A stretch of 64,000 nt of DNA, taken from positions 2,812,501-2,876,500 of the forward strand of contig NZ_CP109073.1 in the NCBI RefSeq assembly GCF_035917415.1, given 5' to 3'. The position numbers and the translations under genes were made by a program. This document shows positions 26,120-35,484 of the stretch, piece by piece. The notes beneath the pieces were generated by a model, which did not search any database, had not been told where the DNA came from, and saw only the letters and a program-made list of their open reading frames with translations. Positions within the stretch are counted from its first letter, which is position 1; the number at the start of each line of letters is the position of its first letter. Source of the stretch: Streptomyces sp. NBC_01803. Its GTDB lineage: Bacteria > Actinomycetota > Actinomycetes > Streptomycetales > Streptomycetaceae.

Positions 26120-27586
26120 ATGTCCACTCGTGCCTGGGGCATGTTGTTCGTCCTGTGCGGCGCCATCTTCCTGGAGGGGATCGACGTGGCCATGCTCAAC
26201 GTGGCCCTCCCCTCCATCCGCGCCGATCTGGGTCTGTCCACCGGCGAACTCCAGTGGGTGATGAGCGCCTATGTCCTCGGCTACGGAGGCTTCATGATGC
26301 TGGGCGGCCGGGCCGCCGATCTCCTCGGCCGGCGGCGGATGTTCGTCGGCTGGCTGAGCGTCTTCCTGCTCTTCTCCGGCCTCGGCGGGCTGGCGACCGA
26401 GGGCTGGATGCTCATCGCCGCCCGGTTCGTGACGGGCGTGGCCGCCGCGTTCATGACCCCGGCCGGCCTGTCGATCATCACGACGACCTTCCCGGAGGGT
26501 CCGCGGCGCGACCGCGCCCTGCTGATCTACTCCGGCACCGCCGCCGGCGGCTTCTCGCTCGGTCTCGTCCTCGGCGGACTGCTCTCCTCGGTCGACTGGC
26601 GGTGGGTCTTCTTCGCCCCGGTCCTGGTCTCGCTGGTCGTCCTGCTCGCCGCCCTCGTGCTCATCCCGCGCCCGGCGGAGCAGCCCGTCGCGCCGGGAAG
26701 CCAACCCGTCGACATCACGGGCGCGTTGCTCATCACCGTCGCCCTCATGCTGCTGGCCGTCACGGTCGAGCGCGCCACCCACACCGGCATCGGCTGGACG
26801 GCGGCGACGCTCGCCGCCGGGCTCGCGGCCCTCACCGCCTTCGTCGCCGTCGAACGCCGCTCCGCCGCCCCGCTGCTGCGGCTGGGCATCCTGCGCTCGG
26901 GGACGCTGCTGCGCGTCAACGCCGCCGGTCTGCTGCTGGCCGCCGCGTTCTTCGCCTTCCAGTTCATCGCCGTCCTCTACCTCCAGGAGCTCCGCGGCTG
27001 GTCAACAATGAAGACGAGCCTGGCCATGCTGGTGATGGGCATCGACGCGGTCCTCGCGCCGACGCTGACGCCCCGCCTGGTGAACCGCTACGGCAACGCG
27101 CGGGTCATCCTCGGCGGGCTGCTGCTGGCGGTGGCCGGGTACGGGCTGTTCCTGCCGATCGGCCTGGACACCGTCTACCTGGCGATGTTCCCGTCCATGC
27201 TGCTGGTCGGGCTCTCGTTCGCCCTCGCCTACGGGCCGCTGACCATCTCCGCGACCGACGGCATCGAGGAGTCCGAGCAGGGGCTGGCCGGTGGGCTGCT
27301 CTACACCTCCTTCCAGTTCGGCGCGGCGCTCGGCCTCTCCGCCGCCACCGCCGTCAATGTCGCCGTCGCGCCGGAGGCGGGCGGCGTCGCCGCCTCGGCG
27401 CAGACCATGCTCGACGGCTTCCACGCGGCGCTGCTCGTGCCGCTGGGCGCGGCGATCCTCGCCGCCGCCGTCATCGCGGCGGGGCCGACGCGGCGGCGTC
27501 CGGCCCCGGTGGTGGGGGGCGCGGCGGCGACGGTGGCCACCCCACCGGCTGGGGAGTCCGTGCCGGCTCCGTCCGTCTCACGTTAG
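26120..27586 (+). CDS. MFS drug exporter, DHA2 family (14 TM)
   Basis: 488 residues with about fourteen hydrophobic helices. The opening LDVA-like GIDVAMLNVALPSIRADL is the family D1 region, GGRAADLLGRRRMF the loop 2-3 signature and RFVTGVAAAFMTPAGLSI motif C-like. Proton-driven efflux of drugs or metabolites is expected. GAAGGGAA precedes the ATG. Its divergent HxlR neighbour is probably its regulator; a PNPOx-like gene 16 bases downstream is likely in the same operon. Confidence 0.9.
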   Translation: MSTRAWGMLFVLCGAIFLEGIDVAMLNVALPSIRADLGLSTGELQWVMSAYVLGYGGFMMLGGRAADLLGRRRMFVGWLSVFLLFSGLGGLATEGWMLIAARFVTGVAAAFMTPAGLSIITTTFPEGPRRDRALLIYSGTAAGGFSLGLVLGGLLSSVDWRWVFFAPVLVSLVVLLAALVLIPRPAEQPVAPGSQPVDITGALLITVALMLLAVTVERATHTGIGWTAATLAAGLAALTAFVAVERRSAAPLLRLGILRSGTLLRVNAAGLLLAAAFFAFQFIAVLYLQELRGWSTMKTSLAMLVMGIDAVLAPTLTPRLVNRYGNARVILGGLLLAVAGYGLFLPIGLDTVYLAMFPSMLLVGLSFALAYGPLTISATDGIEESEQGLAGGLLYTSFQFGAALGLSAATAVNVAVAPEAGGVAASAQTMLDGFHAALLVPLGAAILAAAVIAAGPTRRRPAPVVGGAAATVATPPAGESVPAPSVSR

Positions 27587-27601
27587 GGAGCGCGTTCCGT
27601 C

Positions 27602-28090
27602 ATGACCGCCACCGTGAAGTCGTTCGCCGAGATCGAGCCGCGGTTCCGCGACTACCTCAGCGAGATCCGTTACGCCTCGATGATCACCGTCGACGCCAAG
27701 GGGCGCCCCCGGGCCCGGGTGCTGGTCGCCGTCTGGGAGGTGGTCGACGGCCGGCCGCTCGGCTGGCTCGTCACCTACCGGACGCCGGTCAAGGCCGCCC
27801 ATCTGGCCGCCAACCCGCACACCACGTTCTCCTACTGGAGCCCCCGTCAGAACGCCGTCTTCATCGACGCGACCGCCGTGTGGGTGGAGGACGCGGCGGC
27901 GAAGCGGCGGGCGTGGGAGTTGTTCCGCACCGGCAGCCCGGGTGGGGTGGGCTACGACCCGGGCGCGTTCTGGAGCGGGCCCGACGATCCGCGGTACCAC
28001 CTGCTGCGGCTGGACCCCTGGCGGGTGCAGATCGTGCGCGGCGCGGACCTGCGGAACACGATCTGGCGCGCGGACGACCCTTGGGGCTAG
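27602..28090 (+). CDS. Pyridoxamine-5'-phosphate-oxidase-like flavin protein
   Basis: 162 residues with the split-barrel fold: YASMITVDAKGRPRARVLV, TYRTPVKAAHLAANPHTTF, SYWSPRQNAVFIDATAVW and a C-terminal LDPWRVQIVRG. Small proteins of this kind bind FMN or F420 and reduce or detoxify small molecules; true PdxH residues are not evident. It overlaps by four bases with the stop of the convergent phosphatase gene and follows the exporter, so a shared detoxification role is plausible. Confidence 0.8.
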   Translation: MTATVKSFAEIEPRFRDYLSEIRYASMITVDAKGRPRARVLVAVWEVVDGRPLGWLVTYRTPVKAAHLAANPHTTFSYWSPRQNAVFIDATAVWVEDAAAKRRAWELFRTGSPGGVGYDPGAFWSGPDDPRYHLLRLDPWRVQIVRGADLRNTIWRADDPWG

Positions 28091-29193
28091 CCGACCGCCG
28101 CCTCCGCCGGGTGCTGGATGGCCAGCAGGGCCATGTCGTCCTGGAGTCCGTCGTCGGTGTGCGTGATGACGTCCGCGACGACGTGGTCGAGCAGCGCGGC
28201 CGGTCCGGGGAAGACCAGGCCGCGCAGCCCGTCCAGCGGGTCGTAGAAGACGCCGTGGGCGTCCCGGGCCTCGCTGACGCCGTCCGTATAGAGCAACAGG
28301 TGGGTGCCGGGCGGGAACGGGACGGTGTCCGACCGGTCGGGGCTGGGCAGCAGGTCCCCCAGGCCGAGCGGCAGGGCGGCGGCCTGCCCGGGGTCGAGGT
28401 AGCTGGCGTCACCGCCGGGACCGAGGAGCACGGGCGGTGGATGGCCGCGGTTGATGAAGCGGACGCGCACGGGTGGGTCGTCCGGCACCTCGACCAGGAC
28501 GGCCGTGGTGAAGCCCTCGACCGGGTCGAGGTTCGTCCGGGTCCGCCGTTCGCGGGCCAGCGCGGTCTCCAACCGGGCGGCCACCGTGGCCAGCTCCGGC
28601 TCGCACTCGGCGGCCTCGCGGAACGCGCCGAGGATCACGGCCACCGCCTCGGTCGCGGCCAGGCCCTTGCCGCGCACGTCGCCGACCAGCATGCGCACGC
28701 CGTGCGGGGTCTCCCGGACGGCGTACAGATCGCCGCCGACCATCGTGTTCCGCTGCGCGGCCTGGTAGCGGGCGGCCACGCGCAGCGCGCCGACGCGCGC
28801 GGGTGGCTCGGGCACCACCGCCCGCTGGACGACCTCCGCGATCTCGCGGGCGGAGGCGACGCGCTGGTCGCGGGCGGCGACGATGCGGTTGACGGCGATG
28901 GCGATGAGGGAGATGGTCGCGACCGTGCCGGTTTTGACGCCGACCTCGCTCCACTGGACGGTGGAACGCCACGTCATCTCGGCGACGACGGCGGCGGTGG
29001 CGAGCAGGCCGTATCCGGCCGTGACCACCAGGGACAGCACGGGGGCCGCGAGCAGCGGCGCGGCGGCGTAGAGCGGCGTGAGGGTGAGGCGCGGCGGGGT
29101 GACGAAGTCGAGCATGAGCCCGATGGCGATCAACGCCGCGGGCAGCAGGGCGTAGGCCCGTCCCCCGGCCCACCACGGCGCTCTCGTCTGCAC
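28087..29193 (-). CDS. Membrane-anchored PP2C (SpoIIE-type) phosphatase
   Basis: 368 residues. Four to five hydrophobic helices come first (YALLPAALIAIGLMLDFV, LYAAAPLLAAPVLSLVV, GLLATAAVVAEM, GTVATISLIAIAVN). The phosphatase domain starts near residue 130, with VGGDLYAV, GDVRGKG and GLQDDMALLAI for metal binding. It is likely to dephosphorylate an STAS-domain anti-sigma antagonist in response to a membrane signal. The GTG giving VQTRAPWWAGG was chosen because the longer frame runs into Cys/Arg composition shadow. Confidence 0.85.
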   Translation of the reverse strand: MQTRAPWWAGGRAYALLPAALIAIGLMLDFVTPPRLTLTPLYAAAPLLAAPVLSLVVTAGYGLLATAAVVAEMTWRSTVQWSEVGVKTGTVATISLIAIAVNRIVAARDQRVASAREIAEVVQRAVVPEPPARVGALRVAARYQAAQRNTMVGGDLYAVRETPHGVRMLVGDVRGKGLAATEAVAVILGAFREAAECEPELATVAARLETALARERRTRTNLDPVEGFTTAVLVEVPDDPPVRVRFINRGHPPPVLLGPGGDASYLDPGQAAALPLGLGDLLPSPDRSDTVPFPPGTHLLLYTDGVSEARDAHGVFYDPLDGLRGLVFPGPAALLDHVVADVITHTDDGLQDDMALLAIQHPAEAAVG

Positions 29194-29850
29194 GGTCCCA
29201 ATCTGCCGCCGGGCGGGAGGGACGGCGAGTCGATCTTCACGTGGTATGTGCTGGTATGGGTGGTCGCGAGAAAGGCACCGGGCCGGGCGCGCCAGGTGTC
29301 CGGGCCGGCGCTTTCGCGGTGCGGGCTCGACCCCGCCGCCGCGCGCGACCGACGAGCGTCGGGCGCCCGATCGCCCGATCGCCCGGCCGAAGGTGGGTGG
29401 GCGCTCCCGCTCGCCGTGCGCGACCGATGACGCGCCCCTGCCCCTGCCCCTGCCCCCCGGCCCCCGGCGGCAGCGGCAGCGGCAGCGGCGGCGGCGGCGG
29501 CAGCAGCAGCAGGAGCAGGAGCAGGAGCAGGACACGCTCGCGGGTTTGAGGACCACGCCGCGCGGGTGGGACGGGCCCCGTGCTTCGGTGGCCGGGCGCG
29601 GTGTCCGCTCGGTGCCCGAGACGCCGGTGTCATCCGCCGGCGGCGGCGGATCCGTCCGCGGCTGTGGATCACGCCGCCCGATGCGAGGCGCCCAGCCGTG
29701 AGAGGGCCCGAGCGGCGCGAGCGCGCGTCATCCGGCCGTCTCGTGGGGCGGCGCCACCTATGGCAGATGGGTGATCGGGCCCCTGCCTCGGTGGGGGAGA
29801 CAGCGCTGTGGGGGAGAGTTCTCCCGGGGCGTGGAACCTGGAGGACGACC
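29194..29850. other. Intergenic low-complexity region
   Basis: About 650 bases with no believable gene. At 29467-29532 a run of GGCAGC, GGCGGC, GCAGCA and GGAGCA triplets forms a near-perfect trinucleotide tract. The remainder is G/C-rich spacer; the last 20 bases carry the ribosome site of the next gene. Confidence 0.6.
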
Positions 29851-30678
29851 ATGGCGACAGTGATCGGGGCCGCCGGTGGGGACCGGTTGCACGTCGTTTC
29901 CTGCAACGTCCGGTACGACGCCGGAGCCGGCGTCGGCACGCCCGACTCGTGGGCCGACCGTCGGCCGGTGCTCGCGGCGTTTCTCCGGGGCGAGCGGCCG
30001 ACCGTTCTCGGGGTGCAGGAGGCGCTCTATCACCAGGTCGGGCAAGTGGCCGCCGACCTGCCCCGGCACTACGACTGGATCGGGCTGGGGCGGGAGGGCG
30101 GCGGCCGGGGTGAGTTCATGGCCGTGTACTTCGACACCCGCCGGGTCGAGCCGCTGGACTACGACCACTTCTGGCTGTCGGACACCCCGGACGTCATCGG
30201 GTCCACGTCCTGGGGCAACACCATCGTCCGCATGGCGACCTGGGTACGTTTCCGGGACCGGCGCACCGGCAGGCTGTTCGCGCACGTCAACACCCACCTC
30301 GACCATCGGTCGGAGCACGCCCGGCAGCGCGGCGCCGTCCTGATCCGGGACCGGATCGCGGGCTTCGACCCGGCCCTGCCCGTCGTGCTGACCGGCGACT
30401 TCAACGCGCCCGCCGAGACCTCCGAGGCGTACCGGACGCTCACGGGCGACGGCGTCCTGGCCGACACGTGGCTCGCCGGGCGCCGGGTCACCCCGGCGTG
30501 GGGCACGTTCCCCCACTACGGTGACCCGGTGCCCGGCGGCACGCGCATCGACTGGATTCTCGTCAACCGGCACGTCGAGGTCCTCAAGGTCGCCATCAAC
30601 ACCTTCCGCGTGGACGGCCGTTGGCCCTCGGACCACACCCCGGTGCAGGCCCTGGTGCGGCTCGCCGCTACTCCGTAG
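29851..30678 (+). CDS. Endonuclease/exonuclease/phosphatase (EEP) family hydrolase
   Basis: 275 residues, metal-dependent phosphoesterase fold. Diagnostic residues occur in order: VVSCNVRYDAG (N), VLGVQEALYHQ (E), HVNTHLDHRSEHAR (H), VVLTGDFNAPAE (D, N) and WPSDHTPVQALV (D, H). Closest to the sphingomyelinase- and phosphatase-like members rather than the AP endonucleases. No signal peptide is seen. GGAGG lies 7 bases before the ATG. It stands alone between two triplet-repeat tracts. Confidence 0.88.
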   Translation: MATVIGAAGGDRLHVVSCNVRYDAGAGVGTPDSWADRRPVLAAFLRGERPTVLGVQEALYHQVGQVAADLPRHYDWIGLGREGGGRGEFMAVYFDTRRVEPLDYDHFWLSDTPDVIGSTSWGNTIVRMATWVRFRDRRTGRLFAHVNTHLDHRSEHARQRGAVLIRDRIAGFDPALPVVLTGDFNAPAETSEAYRTLTGDGVLADTWLAGRRVTPAWGTFPHYGDPVPGGTRIDWILVNRHVEVLKVAINTFRVDGRWPSDHTPVQALVRLAATP

Positions 30679-30746
30679 CGATGGCGCGCAGCACGTCGAG
30701 CCGGGCCGCGCGGCGAGCCGGGCGCCGACCCGCCAGGGCGCCAGCG

Positions 30747-30895
30747 GCGACGACGGCGACGGCGACGGCAGCGACGGCAGCAGCGGCAGCGACGGCGGCG
30801 GCAGCGACAGCGACAGCGACGACGACGACGGCAGCGACGACGACGGCGGCAGCGACACGGCGGCAGCGGCAGCGACGGCGGCGACCGCCTGTTAC
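30747..30895. repeat. Trinucleotide repeat tract
   Basis: About 150 bases made almost only of GAC, GGC, AGC and GACAGC triplets, between the EEP gene and copA. The frame through it would encode Ser/Asp/Gly repeats, but it has no start of its own and no family, so I take it as a slipped repeat rather than a gene. Confidence 0.75.
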
Positions 30896-30936
30896 GCGGT
30901 CGCCGTCGCCGCCGCCGGGGTGGGGGCGGTCGTGAC

Positions 30937-33261
30937 CTACTGAGCGTGGGCCTGAGCGGGGGCCGGGCGGAACGTCCGCAGGCGGAGGCTGTTGCTCACC
31001 ACGAACACCGACGAGAACGCCATGGCCGCGCCGGCGAGCATCGGGGTGAGCAGGCCGGCCGCCGCCAGCGGGAGCGCGGCGATGTTGTAGCCGAAGGCCC
31101 AGAACAGGTTGCCCTTGATGGTGCCCAGCGTGCGGCGGGCGAGGCGGATGGCGTCGGCCGCCGCGCGCAGGTCGCCGGTCACCAGGGTGAGGTCGGCCGC
31201 CTCGATGGCCACGTCCGTGCCGGTGCCCATCGCCAGGCCGAGGTCGGCGGTGGCCAGCGCGGCGGCGTCGTTGACCCCGTCGCCGGCCATGGCCACGACC
31301 TTGCCCTCGGCCTGGAGGCGGGCGACGACATCGGCCTTGTCCTTCGGCAGGACCTCGGCGATGACGTGCTCGGCGTCGATGCCGACCTGCCGGGCGACCG
31401 AGGCGGCGGCGGTGCGGTTGTCGCCAGTGAGGAGGATGGGGGTCAGGCCCAGGGCGCGCAGCCGGGTGATGGCCTCGGGGCTGCTCTCCTTGATCGCGTC
31501 CGCGACCGTGAGGACGCCCCGGACCTGCCCGTCCCAGGCGACGGCCACGGCGGTGTGCCCCTCGGTCTCGGCGGCGGCGAGGGCGCGTTCCAGCTCGGTC
31601 GGTGGAGTCAGCGCCCAGTCGGCGAGCAGACGAGGGCGGCCGACAAGGACGGCGTGGTCTTCCACCAGGCCCTGGACGCCGAGCCCGGGCACGTTGGTGA
31701 ACTCGCCGGGGGCCGGCAGCGGGCCGCCGGTCTTCGCGGCGGCGGTGGCGACGGCCTGGGCGATGGGGTGTTCGGAGGCGTTCTCCAGGATTCCGGCCAG
31801 CCGCAGCACCTCGTCCGCGTCCTCGCCCTCGGCCGCGTGGACGGCCTGGAGGGTCATCCGGCCCGTGGTGACGGTGCCGGTCTTGTCCAGGACGACGGTG
31901 TCGACGCGGCGGGTGGACTCCAGGACCTCCGGCCCCTTGATGAGGATGCCGAGCTGCGCGCCGCGCCCGGTGCCCACCAGCAGAGCCGTCGGAGTGGCCA
32001 GACCCAGGGCGCAGGGGCAGGCGATGATCAGCACGGCGACGGCGGCGGTGAACGCGGCGGTGGGTCCGGCGCCGTTGCCCAGCCAGAACCCGAGCGTCGC
32101 GACCGCCAGGGCGATGACGACGGGCACGAACACGGCCGAGACCCGGTCGGCCAGCCGCTGCACGGCCGCCTTCCCGTTCTGCGCCTCCTCCACCAGCCGG
32201 GCCATCCGCGCCAGCTGGGTGTCCGCGCCGATCCGGACGGCGCGCACCACGAGCCGGCCGCCCGCGTTGAGCGTCGCGCCCGTCACCGCGTCCCCCGGCC
32301 CCACTTCCACGGGGACGGACTCCCCGGTCAGCATGGAGGCGTCCACCGCCGAGGAGCCCTCGACCACCACCCCGTCGGTGGCGATCTTCTCCCCGGGCCG
32401 GACCACGAACGAGTCCCCCACGGCGAGCTGCTCGACGGGGACGCGCTCCTCACGCCCGTCCGCCCGCAGCACCGCCACGTCCCGGGCGCCCAGCTCCAGC
32501 AGCGCCCGCAGCGCCGAGCCCGCCCGCCGCTTCGCGCGCACCTCGAAATACCGCCCGGCCAACAGGAACGTCGTGACCCCGGCCGCCGCTTCGAGGTAGA
32601 TGTTGCCCGAGCCGTCCGTGCGTTCCACGGTGAGCTCGAAGGGGTGCGTCATGCCCGCGACTCCGGCCGTTCCCCACAGCAGGGCGTACAGCGACCAGCC
32701 CAGCGCGGCCAGCGTGCCCACCGACACGAGCGTGTCCATGGTGGAGGAGCCGTGCCTGAGGTTCGTCCAGGCCGCCTTGTGGAACGGCCAGGCGCCGTAG
32801 GCCACCACCGGCCAGGCGAGGGCGAGGGATATCCACTGCCAGTTGGTGAACTGCCAGGCCGGGACCATCGCCAGCACGATCACCGGCACGGTCAGCACGG
32901 CCGAGATCAGCAGCCGGTCGCGCGGCCCGCGCAGCCGGTCGTCCTCCGGGGGGGCGCCCTCCTCCGGCGGGGCGGGCGGCCGGGGTGGTTCGGCGGTGTA
33001 GCCGGCGGCCTCCACCTGGTGGACCAGCTCCTCGACGGTGACGCCGGAGGCGAAGGAGACCTTGGCCTTCTCAGTGGCGTAGTTGACCGTGGCGGTCACG
33101 CCGTCCATCCGGTTGAGCTTCTTCTCGATGCGCGCCGCGCACGACGCGCAGGTCATGCCCCCGATGGCCAGCTCTATCTGGTCGGTCTGGTCGGTCTGGT
33201 CGGTCGAGCCAGTCGGGTCGGTCGGGTCGGTCCGGTTCGTCCGGTTGGCGGACACGTTCAT
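30937..33261 (-). CDS. copA: Copper-exporting P1B-type ATPase
   Basis: 774 residues. An N-terminal Asp/Gln/Thr repeat precedes one HMA domain with [16 protein letters not shown] (Cu-binding CxxC). The membrane part has [10 protein letters not shown], the Cu(I) selectivity motif. The phosphorylation site is DKTGTVTTG, the hinge is [12 protein letters not shown] and the actuator motif is TGES. It pumps Cu(I) out of the cytoplasm. The ATG has AAGGAAG upstream and lies 22 bases after a CsoR-type operator. It belongs to the copper cluster with the secreted protein and CopZ. Confidence 0.95.
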   Translation of the reverse strand: MNVSANRTNRTDPTDPTGSTDQTDQTDQIELAIGGMTCASCAARIEKKLNRMDGVTATVNYATEKAKVSFASGVTVEELVHQVEAAGYTAEPPRPPAPPEEGAPPEDDRLRGPRDRLLISAVLTVPVIVLAMVPAWQFTNWQWISLALAWPVVAYGAWPFHKAAWTNLRHGSSTMDTLVSVGTLAALGWSLYALLWGTAGVAGMTHPFELTVERTDGSGNIYLEAAAGVTTFLLAGRYFEVRAKRRAGSALRALLELGARDVAVLRADGREERVPVEQLAVGDSFVVRPGEKIATDGVVVEGSSAVDASMLTGESVPVEVGPGDAVTGATLNAGGRLVVRAVRIGADTQLARMARLVEEAQNGKAAVQRLADRVSAVFVPVVIALAVATLGFWLGNGAGPTAAFTAAVAVLIIACPCALGLATPTALLVGTGRGAQLGILIKGPEVLESTRRVDTVVLDKTGTVTTGRMTLQAVHAAEGEDADEVLRLAGILENASEHPIAQAVATAAAKTGGPLPAPGEFTNVPGLGVQGLVEDHAVLVGRPRLLADWALTPPTELERALAAAETEGHTAVAVAWDGQVRGVLTVADAIKESSPEAITRLRALGLTPILLTGDNRTAAASVARQVGIDAEHVIAEVLPKDKADVVARLQAEGKVVAMAGDGVNDAAALATADLGLAMGTGTDVAIEAADLTLVTGDLRAAADAIRLARRTLGTIKGNLFWAFGYNIAALPLAAAGLLTPMLAGAAMAFSSVFVVSNSLRLRTFRPAPAQAHAQ

Positions 33262-33283
33262 CGCTCTTCTTCCTTGGTCCGAT

Positions 33284-33305
33284 GGATACCCCGGTAGGGG
33301 TATCC
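33284..33305. promoter_or_regulatory. CsoR-type operator of copA
   Basis: Perfect inverted repeat: GGATACCCC, a 4-base centre GGTA, GGGGTATCC. This is the G-tract palindrome bound by the copper repressor CsoR. It lies just upstream of copA, giving copA its own copper-induced promoter behind the preceding gene. Confidence 0.8.
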
Positions 33306-33346
33306 AGGGGTCAGCCGCCGGCCCGTTCCGGGACGCCGGAACGGGC

Positions 33347-34345
33347 TCAGTGGACGTGCCCGTCCGCGTTCCCGCCCTCGGCGGATTCAGCGGTCTCAGC
33401 GGTCTCAGTGGTCTCGACGGCTTCGACGGCTTCGACGGTGAATTCGGCGGTGCGGACCGTGCCGTTGTGCTGGAAGTCCAGGTAGAGGCGGTAGGCGCCG
33501 ACGCTCGGGGCCTGGGCGTGGAAGGTGATGCCGGGCCCGGCGGGGGTCTCGCCGTCACCGGGCGCGCCCTCCGGGTGAACGTGCAAATAGGCCAGGTCGT
33601 CGGCGCGCAGCGCGACCAGGTGGCCGTAGGCGCCGAGGTACGGCTCCAGATCGGTGACCGGGCGGCCGTTCCTGCTGACGGACAGGGTGAGCTCGCTCTC
33701 GGCACCGGCCGCCAGGTCGCCGTCCAGGGTGACCGTGTAGCCGTCGACGGTCGCGGCGCGCTCCGGGGCGGGCAGCGGCTCGGGCTCGTACGGCCCGGCG
33801 GCGGGCACGTCCACCCCCAGGGTGAGGGGGCCGTCCGGGTCACCGGCCGGCACGAAGTCGGCGAACACCCGGTACTCCCCCGCCGCGTCCACGGTCAGCG
33901 GAACGGACCAGGTGCCGTCGTCGTCCAGCGCGGGGTGGAGGTGCTGATACTCCGAGAGATCGCGCCGGACGACGATCAAGTGCAGGTCCTTGCCGTGCGC
34001 CCGCTCGTAACGGGTGAGCGGGTCGCCGTCCGGGCCGAGCACGCGGAAGCGGAAGTCGGCCGGCTCGCCGGACGTCAGCGGCTCGCCGGCGGGGACGAGC
34101 GAGTACCCCCGGTACGAGGCGGAGGTCGCGGACGAGGCCCCGGCGTCTGGGCCGGCGCTCCCGTGGCCGCCGTGGGTCTCCTGATCCCCGTCGTTCCCGT
34201 CGTCCGCTTCGTCCCCGTGGCCCCCGTGCCGGGACGGCTCCGGGTCGGAACCGATCGGGCCGAAGGCGCTGCCGACGCCGAACGCGACGCCGAACGTCAG
34301 GACGAGCCCCGCCCCGAAGGCGCCGACCTTGGTCGCGGCGTTCAT
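33347..34345 (-). CDS. Secreted His/Asp-rich copper-cluster protein
   Basis: 332 residues. One N-terminal signal or anchor helix ([19 protein letters not shown]) is followed by a His/Gly/Asp segment ([20 protein letters not shown]). Two beta-sandwich-like repeats then carry [18 protein letters not shown] and [20 protein letters not shown], and the protein ends in a Glu/Ala/Thr tail and DGHVH. The paired HLHP/HVHP motifs look like exported metal-binding sites. Sits between copZ and copA and is probably cotranscribed with copZ. Likely an extracytoplasmic copper-binding or transfer protein; family name not certain. Confidence 0.75.
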   Translation of the reverse strand: MNAATKVGAFGAGLVLTFGVAFGVGSAFGPIGSDPEPSRHGGHGDEADDGNDGDQETHGGHGSAGPDAGASSATSASYRGYSLVPAGEPLTSGEPADFRFRVLGPDGDPLTRYERAHGKDLHLIVVRRDLSEYQHLHPALDDDGTWSVPLTVDAAGEYRVFADFVPAGDPDGPLTLGVDVPAAGPYEPEPLPAPERAATVDGYTVTLDGDLAAGAESELTLSVSRNGRPVTDLEPYLGAYGHLVALRADDLAYLHVHPEGAPGDGETPAGPGITFHAQAPSVGAYRLYLDFQHNGTVRTAEFTVEAVEAVETTETAETAESAEGGNADGHVH

Positions 34346-34398
34346 CGTTCGTTCTCCTTCCTGCTCTCCGCGTGCTTCACATCTCTCCGGGCGATGCC

Positions 34399-34677
34399 TC
34401 AGTGGCAGCCGCCGCCCCCGCAGCAGCTCGACGCCTCGGCGTCCGGCGCCGGAACGACCTCGTACCCGGCCTCCTCGACGGCCGCGGCCACGGCCGCGTC
34501 GTCGAGCGGCGCGGCGCTGGTCACCGTGACCGTGCCGGCCTGCAGGTCGACGTCCACGCCGCCGACGCCCGTGATCTTGCCGAGCTCGGTCGTCACGGAC
34601 CCGACGCAGTGACTGCAGGTCATGCCGGTGACGGCGTAGGTGGCGACGGTGGCCGGGGCGGGAGCGGAAGTGCTCAT
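34399..34677 (-). CDS. copZ: Copper chaperone, CopZ-like HMA protein
   Basis: 92 residues with one heavy-metal-associated domain: YAVTGMTCSHCVGSVTTEL carries the MxCxxC copper site, and AVEEAGYEV closes the fold. The extra Cys-rich tail (SSCCGGGGCH) is common in actinobacterial copies and may help hold copper. It delivers Cu(I) to CopA. A CsoR-type operator lies about 100 bases upstream. Confidence 0.9.
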   Translation of the reverse strand: MSTSAPAPATVATYAVTGMTCSHCVGSVTTELGKITGVGGVDVDLQAGTVTVTSAAPLDDAAVAAAVEEAGYEVVPAPDAEASSCCGGGGCH

Positions 34678-34774
34678 GACGGACTCTCCTGGTCTCTTGC
34701 GTCCGGCGATCTCTCGATCGCTCGCGTCTCTTGGGCCGCACCGACCTCAGGATGGGCCGGCACGCCCTCACTAA

Positions 34775-34791
34775 ATACCCCAGGGGGGTAT
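34775..34791. promoter_or_regulatory. CsoR-type operator of copZ
   Basis: ATACCCCAGGGGGGTAT, a near-perfect G-tract palindrome, in the divergent gap between copZ and the NUDIX gene. It matches the other two sites of this cluster and the known CsoR consensus. Confidence 0.78.
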
Positions 34792-34818
34792 CTGTCAAGC
34801 CGCGAACAGGATGTTGCC

Positions 34819-35313
34819 ATGCGAATCCCCCGGGAGGCGGCCCGCGTCGCCCTACTCGACCCGGCCGCGCGGTCTTCCTGCTCCGCCACGACAACGAGGG
34901 GGGTCGGCGTCCACTGGGCCATGCCGGACGGCGGCCTCGAACCCGGCGAGACGCCGCACAAGACGGCGCGCCGCGAGCTGCGGGAGGAGACCGGCTGGAC
35001 CGAACTGGAGCCCGGCCCGCCGCTGTGCGCCTGGGAGCACGATGACACGCGCGCGGGCGTTCCCGTTCGGCAACACGAGCACATTGACCGCGCCGCGGGC
35101 CCACGCCGTGGCCCGGCCGACCACCTCGCGGCGGCTCACACCGAGGACAAGATCCTGGCGTGGCGCTGGTGGCCCCCGGACGGGCCGGCCGCCGCACCCG
35201 AGCCACTGTGGCCGCCGCAGCTCCCCGCCCAGCCGTCCCGCACACCGCACGCGCCACCGGTGGACCTGGGCTACGTCGCCTCCCCACCACCGGCCGGCCG
35301 ACCTGGCCGGTGA
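34819..35313 (+). CDS. NUDIX hydrolase with an internal out-of-frame segment
   Basis: 164 residues with an intact Nudix box: GGLEPGETPHKTARREL then REETGW. The C-terminal part EHIDRAAGPRRGPADHLAA is normal for the family. Between residues about 15 and 30 the reading is unlike the family, while the neighbouring frame gives VFLLRHDNEG, the expected strand. So two compensating indels (one near 34868, an extra G near 34902) have replaced about 15 residues. Either a real mutation or a sequence error in G-runs. Start ATG; divergent from copZ, and not obviously part of copper resistance. Confidence 0.6.
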   Translation: MRIPREAARVALLDPAARSSCSATTTRGVGVHWAMPDGGLEPGETPHKTARRELREETGWTELEPGPPLCAWEHDDTRAGVPVRQHEHIDRAAGPRRGPADHLAAAHTEDKILAWRWWPPDGPAAAPEPLWPPQLPAQPSRTPHAPPVDLGYVASPPPAGRPGR

Positions 35314-35450
35314 ACGTGACGACGGTGACGTGGGACCGGCGGGACAGCGGGCCGCCGGCGAAGTCGACGACGCCGGAGCAGCCGCCGACACCAGCGCGAG
35401 AAGAGCACCCATCCGGGCGCGCGCACCCGGGCGCCGGAGATCGAATCTGC

Positions 35451-35477
35451 TTGCTTTATACCCCCTGGGGGTATAAA
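35451..35477 (+). promoter_or_regulatory. Promoter with embedded CsoR operator
   Basis: TTGCTT (35451-35456) and TATAAA (35472-35477) make a promoter whose spacer is filled by the perfect palindrome TATACCCCCTGGGGGTATA (35457-35475). The expected start of transcription, about 7 bases after the -10, falls at the ATG of the next gene, so its mRNA may be leaderless. Binding of CsoR here would block the polymerase directly. Confidence 0.75.
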
Positions 35478-35484
35478 TTCCCCG

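Noticed and set aside
28087..29556. Longer start of the membrane phosphatase with a Cys-run N-terminus
   Set aside because: The extra 120 residues are the antisense reading of the triplet tract and contain no believable domain; the GTG before the first helix is better.
30521..30943. 140-residue Ser/Asp/Ala-repeat protein
   Set aside because: It begins inside the EEP gene in another frame and is only the reading of a triplet-repeat tract.
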